Shown here in pieces: positions 45,504 to 53,846 of a stretch of 64,000 nt of DNA. Origin of the DNA: Bacillota bacterium (GTDB lineage Bacteria; Bacillota; Clostridia; Peptostreptococcales; Anaerovoracaceae); assembly GCA_030526355.1 (NCBI GenBank), contig JAUNDC010000004.1, positions 1 through 64,000 on the forward strand, read 5' to 3'. The translations under genes and the position numbers were made by a program. Below the pieces are notes generated by a model. That model saw only the letters and a list, made by a program, of their open reading frames with translations. It was not told the DNA's origin and searched no databases. Each line of letters starts with the position of its first letter. The stretch's first letter is position 1.

Positions 45504-45520
45504 TGTCTGTTTATAATCGA

Positions 45521-45605
45521 GTATGAGGCAGGTGATTGTTTCGCCTGCCGGTCTCTCGCAATCGAATGGGGGCAAGCGATTGTTTCGCTTGCCGACCACT
45601 CATAC
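45521..45605 (+). ncRNA. Structured RNA candidate with two covarying hairpins
   Basis: Downstream of hydA copy 1. Hairpin A (45527-45549, GGCAGG/CCTGCC) and hairpin B (45571-45593, GGCAAGC/GCTTGCC) have the same 9-nt loop GATTGTTTC, with compensating changes in their stems. GTATGAG (45521-45527) and CTCATAC (45599-45605) close them into a multi-branched fold. A strong terminator follows at once. It might be a 3'-UTR element or a released small RNA. Confidence 0.5.
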
Positions 45606-45647
45606 CACCTCCCCGACAAAGCCAGAATCGGGGAGGTGGTTTTTTTA
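45605..45647 (+). terminator. Terminator of hydrogenase operon 1
   Basis: Perfect 12-bp stem CCACCTCCCCGA/TCGGGGAGGTGG with an 11-nt loop, then TTTTTTTAT on the plus strand. Confidence 0.95.
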
Positions 45648-45716
45648 TATTGAAATTTTGGAGATTTTGAGGAAATAATACTTGCATTTAAGTTTTGATT
45701 TGAGATGTTGAATATT

Positions 45717-45997
45717 TTTCGACGTGTCTGGCTCTGAAATGAGCATACACGTCGAAATTATTATCATCCTTAATATCCGCGAAAACAAATTTCGACGTGA
45801 CTAAACAAAAATAACTGCGACACGTCGAAAAAATCAAGCACAAATTAAAAATATTTCCTGTAGGCTTTAAAATGGCAAAGAACTTTCGACGTATTGATGC
45901 ATTTTTAAGCTTGGCACGTCGAAAATAAACTTAATCATCTCTTGAAACGAATTACTTTTCGACGTACACATCGTAAAAACAGCCTTATACGTCGAAA
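45717..45997. repeat. Array of four 41-bp TTTCGACGT inverted-repeat units
   Basis: Units at 45717-45757, 45790-45830, 45884-45924 and 45957-45997. Each is TTTCGACGT, 23 bp of unrelated sequence, then ACGTCGAAA, giving exactly 41 bp each. Start-to-start distances are 73, 94 and 73 bp, close to whole helical turns (7, 9, 7). Only the arms are conserved; centres and inter-unit spacers (32, 53, 32 bp) are not. A fifth related unit (39 bp) is at 59099-59137. The function is unknown. Confidence 0.9.
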
Positions 45998-46051
45998 ACA
46001 ACACAATAAATTAATCCAAGTACACTTTACATTTTTTCTTCTTAAAACATA

Positions 46052-46080
46052 TTGACATCCTTCCAGCAACAATTTAGAAT
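46052..46080 (+). promoter_or_regulatory. Sigma-A promoter of the PD-(D/E)XK-like gene
   Basis: TTGACA (46052-46057), 17-bp spacer, TAGAAT (46075-46080). Confidence 0.85.
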
Positions 46081-46111
46081 ATATGTAAATTATTTACATA
46101 TATTCTAAATT
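46071..46111. promoter_or_regulatory. 41-bp perfect palindrome over the promoter
   Basis: Two perfectly complementary 20-bp arms (46071-46090 and 46092-46111) with a single central T. It covers the -10 box, the probable start point and the leader up to the GGAGGG ribosome site. As DNA it is a likely operator; as RNA only its 3' half would be transcribed if the start is near 46087. Confidence 0.88.
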
Positions 46112-46122
46112 GGAGGGAAACC

Positions 46123-46959
46123 ATGATTGACAAAGAAACTATTTTGTCCGAAATAGATTTTTACAGCAACCTATTCGAAAATTACGAAACTCTTCTTGCG
46201 GAAGCTCCTGATGGAGAAATTTATTTCAAGTATGACCATAACAAATGGCGACCTTTTATTCGCAAAAACAACAAAGAAATTTATTTAAGTCCTAAGAGAA
46301 ACAAGGAACTTATAAACAAGCTGCTGTTAAAAAAATTCACAGGACTAATGGTTGCAGAAATCAAAAGAAACCTTTGCCTCCTTAAATCTCTCGATAACTG
46401 TTTTACAGATTTATATAAAATTAACTATCTGGAAAAAATCAAAGAACTCGAAAATCTAAAAGGGCACGACTTCAAAGTCGATACTTTTATGGACATAAGC
46501 GGTGTGGCTACCATAGATCATCATAATAAAAATACTCAGCTGACAGACGATGAATCCAGATGGCTCTCCAGTCACAGTAAGCTTAATCCATATATGCCAG
46601 AAAAACGCATCCACAGATCCCCACTGGGAACAATGGTACGTTCCAAATCAGAGCTGTCAATAGCAACATTTCTGGATCTCAAAGGATTATCGTATAAATC
46701 CGATGAGCTGCTCATTCTGGAAGGGCATGAATATTACCCGGATTTTATAATTTACCGGAGATCTGACGGAAAAATAATAATATGGGAGCATCTGGGTATG
46801 ATGGATGATCCTGCATATGCCGAAAAGGTAATTCACAAGCTGACAGTATATTCCCGTAACGGGTATAGACTTGGAGACAATCTTATACTTACTTATGACG
46901 ATAACGGCAGTCTCGATATGACAACATTGAATAGTATTTATGAATTAATGCTAAAATGA
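46123..46959 (+). CDS. Putative PD-(D/E)XK-fold nuclease, family not recognised
   Basis: 278 residues, soluble, lysine-rich. The N-terminal 100 residues contain EAPDGEIYFKYDHNKWRPF and a helical segment. The C-terminal half looks like a restriction-endonuclease core: RSKSELSIATFLDLKGL (Glu), then HEYYPDFIIYRR (Asp), then KIIIWEHLGMMDDP (Glu-x-His), matching E...D...ExH order. Catalysis is inferred. Base use is more AT-rich than the hydrogenase genes, suggesting separate origin. It is tightly controlled, judging by the palindrome over its promoter. No methylase or antitoxin is adjacent. Confidence 0.7.
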   Translation: MIDKETILSEIDFYSNLFENYETLLAEAPDGEIYFKYDHNKWRPFIRKNNKEIYLSPKRNKELINKLLLKKFTGLMVAEIKRNLCLLKSLDNCFTDLYKINYLEKIKELENLKGHDFKVDTFMDISGVATIDHHNKNTQLTDDESRWLSSHSKLNPYMPEKRIHRSPLGTMVRSKSELSIATFLDLKGLSYKSDELLILEGHEYYPDFIIYRRSDGKIIIWEHLGMMDDPAYAEKVIHKLTVYSRNGYRLGDNLILTYDDNGSLDMTTLNSIYELMLK

Positions 46960-46976
46960 CATCTGCTTGGCAGTTA

Positions 46977-47048
46977 GGCTACTCGGAAATTTTGAATTTC
47001 GGCTACTCGGCAATTCAGAACTTCGCCTGCTCGGCAGCACGGCTTCAC
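46977..47048. repeat. Three degenerate 24-bp tandem repeats
   Basis: Units 46977-47000, 47001-47024 and 47025-47048 begin GGCTACTCGG, GGCTACTCGG and GCCTGCTCGG. They fill the gap between the convergent nuclease-like and AEC genes. A short frame runs through them, but I do not support it as a gene. Confidence 0.75.
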
Positions 47049-47049
47049 A

Positions 47050-47979
47050 CTACAGCTCCAGTAATATTGCAAACACTGGTATCGTTGCCAGAGACATTAC
47101 CGTAGAAAGGAGTACGCTTTTGGTAGCAAAAACTGCCTCGCCTTTATACTGCTGACTGAATATTGCCGCTACTGATGCAACCGGCATGGCAAAGGACAGA
47201 ACAAGTACCTTTTCCAGCAAAGTGAATTCACCTGCCCATAATTTCATCACAGCCAGTGCGATACACGGGACCAAAAGCAGCTTCACAAACAATACAGCAT
47301 ATACCTGCCAGTCGTTTAAGATTTCACGAAGCTTCAGGCCGCCTAACTGGAAGCCTATGCTGAACATGGTCAACGGAGTCGTCGCGTTACCAATCATCTC
47401 AACGGCACCGCCCATCACACCCGGCAGGCGGAAATCCAGAAGAAACAGAATTATACCGATGAGCACACCCGCCAGACCCGGGCTGAACAGCTCTTTAATA
47501 TCGATTTTTAATGCAGCTCCTGCAGACATCTGTATAAGCAGCACACCTACAGTAAATAGCAGAATATCATTTATAAACTCAACAATTGCTGCAAAGAACA
47601 ATGCTTCGGTTCCATAAAGCGCTTTGATTACCGGAATACCAATAAAGCCGGTATTGCCGAACAGCAGCATAAACATCACAAGATATTGTTTGTTTTTTGT
47701 CAGTCTCATGACCTTAATCACAGGAATCCCAACCAGCAGCAGCACCCCGAAAATCACTATACATGCCACAAGAATGTACCCGGTATCCCTTAAGGTTTCC
47801 GTACTGAATGGAATCTGCATTGCATCAATCACAAGACATGGCCATGTAAGATTAACGATTATGCTGTTGACAGCCCCATTCTGCTCAACTGTAATCATAC
47901 TACGTTTTTTAAAAAAAATCCCGGGCAGAATCATGACAAAAATCATCGCCAGAGAGCTGAGAATAGGTAAAACCAGCAC
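47050..47979 (-). CDS. AEC family transporter
   Basis: 309-residue permease of the auxin efflux carrier family, with about ten helices and conserved FGNTGFIGIPVIKALYG and PVASVAAIFSQQY segments near the half-repeat crossing helices. Family members move malate, malonate or other dicarboxylates. The start is set at GTG 47977-47979 behind AAGAGGTG, which gives normal family length; a frame to 48090 adds 37 non-homologous residues. It points toward the nuclease-like gene, opposite to both hydrogenase operons. Confidence 0.88.
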   Translation of the reverse strand: MLVLPILSSLAMIFVMILPGIFFKKRSMITVEQNGAVNSIIVNLTWPCLVIDAMQIPFSTETLRDTGYILVACIVIFGVLLLVGIPVIKVMRLTKNKQYLVMFMLLFGNTGFIGIPVIKALYGTEALFFAAIVEFINDILLFTVGVLLIQMSAGAALKIDIKELFSPGLAGVLIGIILFLLDFRLPGVMGGAVEMIGNATTPLTMFSIGFQLGGLKLREILNDWQVYAVLFVKLLLVPCIALAVMKLWAGEFTLLEKVLVLSFAMPVASVAAIFSQQYKGEAVFATKSVLLSTVMSLATIPVFAILLEL

Positions 47980-48218
47980 TTTTGCACCTCTTAACTTATT
48001 TATTTTACAAAGCCCGGAATACAGTACTGCGGGCTCAGCGTTCTCAATTATACCCCCTTGCCTCACACCATTCAAGCAGAGTTTGCTCAATAGGACAGAT
48101 TATGTATACAATGTCTGCAATTTCAACACTTTTTGCACCTTCTTAATCTGTTTTTATCACTAACTTGCTGTCTTTGTTTGCGGTCTGCAATTACCATTGA
48201 CTCCCGCTGCCGAGGCAT

Positions 48219-48246
48219 GTTACATTTTTAACAGGATGTTTATAAT
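48219..48246 (+). promoter_or_regulatory. Probable promoter of hydrogenase operon 2
   Basis: TATAAT (48241-48246) preceded after 16 bp by GTTACA (48219-48224). The -10 is good, the -35 weak. It shares no obvious upstream sequence with operon 1, so the copies may be regulated differently. Confidence 0.5.
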
Positions 48247-48304
48247 ATTCTGACATATTACTAGAAAAATACATGTTAACAAATTATTATGAAAGGAGTT
48301 TCCT

Positions 48305-48799
48305 ATGACTGACAAATGCACAGCATGTGCTGAATCACAGGAAAAAATCAAGGAACTGAAAAAAATCGTCGACAAGTACAAAGACACACAAGGTTCCTTA
48401 ATCCAGGTACTCCATGAGGCTCAGGAAGTCTATGGATATCTGCCGCTTGAAGTGCAGCGCGAAATTTCGGAGCTGATGGATATCCCTCTCGCAGAAATCT
48501 ACGGAGTAGTCAGCTTCTACACCCAGTTCTCCATTAATCCTAAGGGCAAATACAAGGTGAACGTATGCATGGGTACTGCCTGCTATGTTAAGGGCGCAAA
48601 CGAAGTATTGGACAAATTCAGGACACGCCTTTCCATTGACGTGGGTGAATGCACTGAAGACCGCAAATTCTCTCTTGATGCCTGCAGATGCATCGGAGCA
48701 TGCGGACTTGCCCCTGTTGTTACAATTAACGATGAAGTGTACGGCAAACTCACACCAGATGACGTAGATGCTATCATCGATAAGTATGAAGAATTATAG
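48305..48799 (+). CDS. NuoE/HydC-like hydrogenase subunit, copy 2
   Basis: 164 residues, same length as copy 1, with an identical central block (YGVVSFYTQFSINPKGKY) and the same four cluster cysteines. Differences concentrate in the N-terminal helix (CTACAESQEKIKELKK). It should donate or accept electrons between NuoF-like and HydA-like partners. GAAAGGAG precedes the ATG. Confidence 0.94.
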   Translation: MTDKCTACAESQEKIKELKKIVDKYKDTQGSLIQVLHEAQEVYGYLPLEVQREISELMDIPLAEIYGVVSFYTQFSINPKGKYKVNVCMGTACYVKGANEVLDKFRTRLSIDVGECTEDRKFSLDACRCIGACGLAPVVTINDEVYGKLTPDDVDAIIDKYEEL

Positions 48800-48814
48800 G
48801 AGGGGTGTGCCGAA

Positions 48815-50701
48815 ATGATAAAAAGTATTGCAGATATTGCTGAAATAAGAGCAAAAAAACACGCGGATATGATGATCCGTCTCGATAAAAATGCACAGCC
48901 TACAGCAGAAGGCGGCCGCATGCATGTCATGGTATGCGGAGGAACAGGCTGTACTTCCTCCAACTCGATGAAAATCATCGATAACCTGGAGGAGCTCATC
49001 CGTATCAACAAGCTCCAGGATGAGATCAAAGTGGTAAAAACCGGCTGCTTCGGACTCTGTGCTGAAGGACCAATCGTAATGATTTATCCTGATCACATCA
49101 TGTATACAACCGTGCAGCCTGAAGACGTGAAAGAAATTTTCGAAAGCCATATTCTCAATGGCGAACCTGTTAAACGCCTTCTGGCAGGTGACAAAACTGC
49201 AGAGGAAATCACCAACGCTCTCGACAATGTTGACTTCTTCTCAAGACAGATGAGAGTAGCCTTAAGAAACTGCGGCGCAATCAATCCTGAATGCATCGAT
49301 GAATACATAGCAAGAGACGGTTATCTCGCCCTGCAGAAGGTTATCACAGAAATGGATCCTGAGGATGTTATCGATACTATCAAAGCATCACAGATAAGAG
49401 GCCGCGGCGGTGCAGGCTTCCCTACAGGTGTAAAATGGAGCTTTGCTGCTGCTCAGCAGGTTGCCCAGAAATATGTATGCTGTAATGCCGACGAAGGTGA
49501 CCCGGGCGCATTCATGGACCGTTCCGTTCTGGAAGGTGACCCGCATTCAGTAATCGAAGCAATGGCTATTGCAGGTTATGCCATCGGAGCAAATCAGGGG
49601 TATGTATACGTTCGTGCCGAATACCCTATCGCAGTTGAAAGACTGTCGATTGCCATCGAACAGGCTAAGGAATACGGTCTGCTTGGCAAGGACATTCTGG
49701 GTACAGGCTTTGATTTCAATCTGGAAATCAGACTTGGTGCCGGCGCATTCGTATGCGGCGAGGAAACTGCTCTCATGACTTCAGTAGAAGGAAAGCGTGG
49801 CGAGCCAAGACCAAGACCACCATTCCCTGCTGTCAAGGGACTTTTCGGCCAGCCTACTATCCTCAACAACGTTGAAACATATGCCAATATCCCTATGATA
49901 ATCCTGAATGGGCCTGAATGGTTCTCAAGCATCGGTACAGAAAAATCAAAGGGTACCAAGGTATTTGCTGTGGGCGGCAAAATCAACAATACAGGTCTCG
50001 TTGAAATTCCTATGGGAACTACCCTTCGTGAAATCATCTACGATATCGGAGGCGGTATCCCTAACGGCAAGGAATTCAAGGCTGCACAGACAGGCGGACC
50101 TTCAGGCGGATGTATCCCTGCATCAGAGCTGGATACTCCGATAGATTACGAATCACTTATCGCTCTCGGCTCCATGATGGGTTCAGGCGGACTTATCGTA
50201 ATGGACGAGGATACTTGTATGGTAGACCTGGCAAGATTCTTCCTGGAATTCACAGTTGATGAATCCTGCGGTAAGTGCCCGCCATGCCGTATCGGTACCA
50301 AGAGAATGCTGGAAATCGTTACAAGGATTACAGAAGGAAAGGGAACGCTGGAGGATCTGGATAAGCTTGAAGAGCTGGCAGAAAGCATCAAGGATGCCGC
50401 TCTCTGCGGACTGGGACAGACTGCACCTAACCCTGTACTCTCGACGATGAAATATTTCCGTGACGAGTATATCGCACACGTTGTTGACAAGAAATGCCCT
50501 GCCGGCGTATGTAAGTCAATGGTTAAGTACATCATCGACAACGATGCCTGCAAGCACTGCAGCATCTGTAAAAAGAACTGTCCTGTTCAGTGTATCTCCG
50601 GCGACAAGAACACTCCGTTCTCAATCGATCAGGACAAGTGCGTCAAGTGCGGACTTTGTATGGAAAAATGTCCGTTCAAGGCAATCCTCAAGAATGCGTA
50701 A
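48815..50701 (+). CDS. NuoF/HydB-like flavin subunit, copy 2
   Basis: 628 residues with the same domain order as copy 1. Its flavin and nucleotide site has the canonical forms GRGGAGFPTG (about 196-205) and CGEETAL (about 314-320), unlike copy 1. [2Fe-2S] cysteines CGGTGC and CFGLC, [4Fe-4S] ESCGKCPPC and the C-terminal ferredoxin domain are intact. Divergence from copy 1 is largest in the first 160 residues. 15 bp after the NuoE-like gene, strong GGAGGGG site. Confidence 0.95.
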   Translation: MIKSIADIAEIRAKKHADMMIRLDKNAQPTAEGGRMHVMVCGGTGCTSSNSMKIIDNLEELIRINKLQDEIKVVKTGCFGLCAEGPIVMIYPDHIMYTTVQPEDVKEIFESHILNGEPVKRLLAGDKTAEEITNALDNVDFFSRQMRVALRNCGAINPECIDEYIARDGYLALQKVITEMDPEDVIDTIKASQIRGRGGAGFPTGVKWSFAAAQQVAQKYVCCNADEGDPGAFMDRSVLEGDPHSVIEAMAIAGYAIGANQGYVYVRAEYPIAVERLSIAIEQAKEYGLLGKDILGTGFDFNLEIRLGAGAFVCGEETALMTSVEGKRGEPRPRPPFPAVKGLFGQPTILNNVETYANIPMIILNGPEWFSSIGTEKSKGTKVFAVGGKINNTGLVEIPMGTTLREIIYDIGGGIPNGKEFKAAQTGGPSGGCIPASELDTPIDYESLIALGSMMGSGGLIVMDEDTCMVDLARFFLEFTVDESCGKCPPCRIGTKRMLEIVTRITEGKGTLEDLDKLEELAESIKDAALCGLGQTAPNPVLSTMKYFRDEYIAHVVDKKCPAGVCKSMVKYIIDNDACKHCSICKKNCPVQCISGDKNTPFSIDQDKCVKCGLCMEKCPFKAILKNA

Positions 50702-50722
50702 GAAGAAGGGAGCGTAAGTATT

Positions 50723-52465
50723 ATGAACAAAGTAAATATTACCATAGACGGTATCAAGCTTTACGTGCCTGAGAACTATACGATTCTCGAGGCTGCTAAA
50801 GAAGTAAACATAACTATTCCTACCCTTTGCTTCCTCAAGGATGTAAATGAAGTCGGCTGCTGCCGTATGTGTATTGTTGAAGTCAAGGGTGCAAAAGCAC
50901 TTCAGGCTGCATGCGTACACCCTGTAAGCGAAGGTATGGAGGTTTTCACTCATACACCTAGAGTAATGAAGGCCAGAAAAACAAATCTGGAGCTGATTCT
51001 TTCAAACCACAATTCACGCTGCCAGACATGCACAAGAAGCTGGATGGACTGTGAGCTTCAGTCACTGGCAAACAAGCTCTCAGTTGAAACCGTGCGCTTT
51101 GAAGGGGAACAGAAGAAGCTTCCTCTGGACATAGGCGTATCCATCGTCCGTGACCCTAACAAATGTATCCTCTGCAGAAGATGCGTAAGCGCCTGCAAGA
51201 ACATACAGACAGTTGCAGTAATCGATGCTGTAAACAGAGGCTTCGACACCAAGATAGCTGCACCGTTTGATGTATCTCTGGCTGACACTCCTTGTGTCAA
51301 CTGCGGTCAGTGCATCAACTACTGCCCTGTAGGAGCACTTCATGAAAAGAACGATATCGACAAGGTATGGCAGGCTATCCATGACCCTGAAAAACATGTT
51401 GTCGTACAGACAGCACCTGCAGTAAGAGTCGCTCTGGGCGAAGATTTCGAAATGCCTATCGGTACACCTGTTACCGGTAAGATGGTAACTGCCCTGCGTA
51501 TGCTCGGCTTTGACAAGGTATTTGATACAGATACCGGTGCTGACCTTACCATAATGGAAGAAGGCGCTGAACTTATAGACCGTATCAGAGATGAAGGCAA
51601 GCTGCCGCTGATTACGTCCTGCTCACCAGGCTGGATTAAATTCTGCGAGCACAACTTCCCTGATATGCTGGACAACCTTTCCAGCTGCAAGTCGCCTCAC
51701 CAGATGTTCGGTGCAATACTTAAATCATACTACGCCAAGAAAGAGGGCATCGATCCTGACAATATCTTCGTTGTTTCCATCATGCCTTGTACTGCTAAGA
51801 AATTCGAAGCAGCAAGACCTGAAATGAATGTTGACGGTCGCCCTGATGTTGACGTTGTTCTCACCACAAGAGAACTGGGCAAGATGATCTACGACGTAGG
51901 TATCGACTTCCCTGATCTTGGAGACAGCAGCTTCGACGATCCGTTCGGCAATGCATCCGGAGCCGGTGTTATCTTCGGTACTACAGGCGGTGTTATGGAA
52001 GCTGCACTGAGAACTGTTGCAGATCTGCTTACCGGTTCATCAGCTGACAACATCGAATACGAAGAGGTTCGCGGTCTTGAAGGAATCAAGGTGGCAACTC
52101 TTGAAATCGCAGACCTGAAGCTGCGTGCTGCCGTTGCCCACGGTCTCGGCAATGCCCGCAAGCTTATGGAAGCTATCCGTGCTGGAGAAGAATTCCACTT
52201 TGTTGAAATCATGGCATGCCCTGGCGGCTGCATAAATGGCGGTGGACAGCCTCTGCAGCTGTCAGATGTACGTAACTGGATTGATGTGCGTGAAGAACGT
52301 GCAAAGGGACTCTATAAAGAAGACCGCAAGACTTACATCAGAAAGTCCCACAATAATCCGGCAGTCAAGAAGCTTTATAAGGAATATCTGGGTATGGCAG
52401 GCGGAAGCAAAGCGCACAAGCTGCTTCACACCCACTATCACGCTCGTCCTAACTACGAGAAATAA
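50723..52465 (+). CDS. hydA: [FeFe] hydrogenase catalytic subunit HydA, copy 2
   Basis: 580 residues, collinear with copy 1 without gaps. All cluster motifs are conserved: the [2Fe-2S] domain, HNSRCQTCTRSWMDC, two ferredoxin motifs (CILCRRCVSAC, CVNCGQCINYC) and H-cluster L1 TSCSPGW, L2 MPCTAKK, L3 ACPGGCINGG. The spacing to the flavin subunit (21 bp) and the leader AAGGGAGCGTA match copy 1. Last gene of operon 2, followed by a bidirectional terminator. Confidence 0.95.
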   Translation: MNKVNITIDGIKLYVPENYTILEAAKEVNITIPTLCFLKDVNEVGCCRMCIVEVKGAKALQAACVHPVSEGMEVFTHTPRVMKARKTNLELILSNHNSRCQTCTRSWMDCELQSLANKLSVETVRFEGEQKKLPLDIGVSIVRDPNKCILCRRCVSACKNIQTVAVIDAVNRGFDTKIAAPFDVSLADTPCVNCGQCINYCPVGALHEKNDIDKVWQAIHDPEKHVVVQTAPAVRVALGEDFEMPIGTPVTGKMVTALRMLGFDKVFDTDTGADLTIMEEGAELIDRIRDEGKLPLITSCSPGWIKFCEHNFPDMLDNLSSCKSPHQMFGAILKSYYAKKEGIDPDNIFVVSIMPCTAKKFEAARPEMNVDGRPDVDVVLTTRELGKMIYDVGIDFPDLGDSSFDDPFGNASGAGVIFGTTGGVMEAALRTVADLLTGSSADNIEYEEVRGLEGIKVATLEIADLKLRAAVAHGLGNARKLMEAIRAGEEFHFVEIMACPGGCINGGGQPLQLSDVRNWIDVREERAKGLYKEDRKTYIRKSHNNPAVKKLYKEYLGMAGGSKAHKLLHTHYHARPNYEK

Positions 52466-52495
52466 GGTTATTATACCTTTCCCAACCTATATTAC

Positions 52496-52523
52496 AAAAG
52501 AGGCTGTATTGACAGCCTCTTTT
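52496..52523. terminator. Bidirectional terminator
   Basis: AAAAGAGGCTGT/ACAGCCTCTTTT, a perfect 12-bp stem with a 4-nt loop and T-tracts in both directions. It serves hydrogenase operon 2 and the convergent hydrolase gene. Confidence 0.93.
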
Positions 52524-52529
52524 ATCTAA

Positions 52530-53759
52530 TTATATTTCTATTGAGTCAAGCTTAATAAGAACATCCGCTGTCACTTCAGTCCCTTTAACAATATCTTTCC
52601 ACTCAGTATTTTCTTGCGGACAGTGACTCATACCTTTTATACTAGGAACGAAAATCATTCCTGTAGGCACAACATCATTTATAAAAACTGCATCATGTCC
52701 CGCTCCTGAGATTATTTTCATTGAATCTAGTCCATTCTCATCTGCAGCTTCTGCTACACAATTAACAATTTTTTCATTGAACACTGCTGGTGCTGCTCTC
52801 CAATATCTCTTTATCTCTACCGAAGCACCATGTTTAGCACATACTTTTTCAATTATATTACATGTCTGCTCCTCCAACAATGCCATTCCTTCATCAGTAT
52901 GGTAACGCAAATCAATACTAAAATACACTTCTCCTGGAACAATATTTTTACTTGACGGCTTTGCTTCTATCCTTCCCACCGTTATTACAGCGGGTTCTCC
53001 AAATTCTCTGCAGTTTTCCTGAATTCTCAGGATCGCATCTGAAGCAATTTCCAGAGCGTCTATTCTATGTGACATAGGTGTGGTTCCTGCATGATTTGCT
53101 TCGCCTCTGATAATGACATCAAGACCTGTTATTCCAAGCGCTCCAGTTACAATTCCCATTTCTTTTCCCAAGCTGTCAAGAACAGGACCCTGTTCTATAT
53201 GTGGTTCAAGATATGCTTTTGCCTTTGTCATTCTATTTCTTTCATCACCCTTATATCCTATCCGAATAAGCTCATCCTCATATCGGATTCCATCAATATC
53301 CTGCTTATCATAAACCCATTGCTTTTCAAACTGACCTGAAATCACCCCGCTGGCCAGCATCGGCGGTACAAATCTGGCGCCCTCTTCATTAGTCCAATCT
53401 GCCAGAACTAAATCACTTTTAAGGTTTATATTGCTTTCTTTAATTGAGATAATCGATTCCAGTGCAGCCATAACTCCAAAGAATCCATCAAATCTCCCAC
53501 CGTTTGGCTGCGTATCCATATGCGAACCAACATAGATAGGTGATGCATCAGGATCAGTGCCTTTCAAAACTCCATAGACCGTTCCCATATCATCTACTTT
53601 CACTTCCATGCCACCAGCTTTCATCCATGTAACAAGCAAGTCTCTCGCCTTCTTATCAGCATCAGATAAAGCAAGCCTCATCATTCCCCCATCTTCTGTT
53701 ACAGAAATACCATTGATTTCGTCCATTCTTTTCTTTAATCTTGTTTCGTTTATTTTCAT
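52530..53759 (-). CDS. M20-family Zn-dependent amidase (N-carbamoyl-amino-acid hydrolase/allantoate amidohydrolase type)
   Basis: 409 residues. Metal ligands are seen in YVGSHMDTQPNGGRFDG, WTNEEGARF, the HIEQGPVLD stretch and the C-terminal SGAGHDAVF. The dimerisation domain has HAGTTPMSHRIDAL. The family splits N-carbamoyl amino acids, allantoate or ureidoglycolate, releasing ammonia. Start ATG 53759, behind AAGGAGTTTGCTGT. It is the third gene of the sigma-54-controlled operon, so the transported substrate is probably a related amide. Confidence 0.9.
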   Translation of the reverse strand: MKINETRLKKRMDEINGISVTEDGGMMRLALSDADKKARDLLVTWMKAGGMEVKVDDMGTVYGVLKGTDPDASPIYVGSHMDTQPNGGRFDGFFGVMAALESIISIKESNINLKSDLVLADWTNEEGARFVPPMLASGVISGQFEKQWVYDKQDIDGIRYEDELIRIGYKGDERNRMTKAKAYLEPHIEQGPVLDSLGKEMGIVTGALGITGLDVIIRGEANHAGTTPMSHRIDALEIASDAILRIQENCREFGEPAVITVGRIEAKPSSKNIVPGEVYFSIDLRYHTDEGMALLEEQTCNIIEKVCAKHGASVEIKRYWRAAPAVFNEKIVNCVAEAADENGLDSMKIISGAGHDAVFINDVVPTGMIFVPSIKGMSHCPQENTEWKDIVKGTEVTADVLIKLDSIEI

Positions 53760-53791
53760 ACAGCAAACTCCTTTCCACAATACTGCATAAT

Positions 53792-53826
53792 AAAACCCTC
53801 ATGAATCTCAAACTCACAAGGGTTTT
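53792..53826 (-). terminator. Hairpin between symporter and amidase genes
   Basis: AAAACCCT/AGGGTTTT 8-bp stem with a 19-nt loop, then ATTATG on the minus strand. It may attenuate, or protect the upstream mRNA, since the two genes otherwise form one unit. Confidence 0.5.
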
Positions 53827-53846
53827 ATATAATTTAATCAATACAA

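Noticed and set aside
45717..45997. CRISPR-like array
   Set aside because: The conserved parts are only 9-bp inverted arms, alternate in direction, and the intervals are 23 and 32-53 bp. No cas genes are nearby.
46967..47155. Short frame encoding RLLGN-type repeats
   Set aside because: It is just the translation of the 24-bp tandem repeats, lacks a ribosome site and runs into the AEC gene on the opposite strand.
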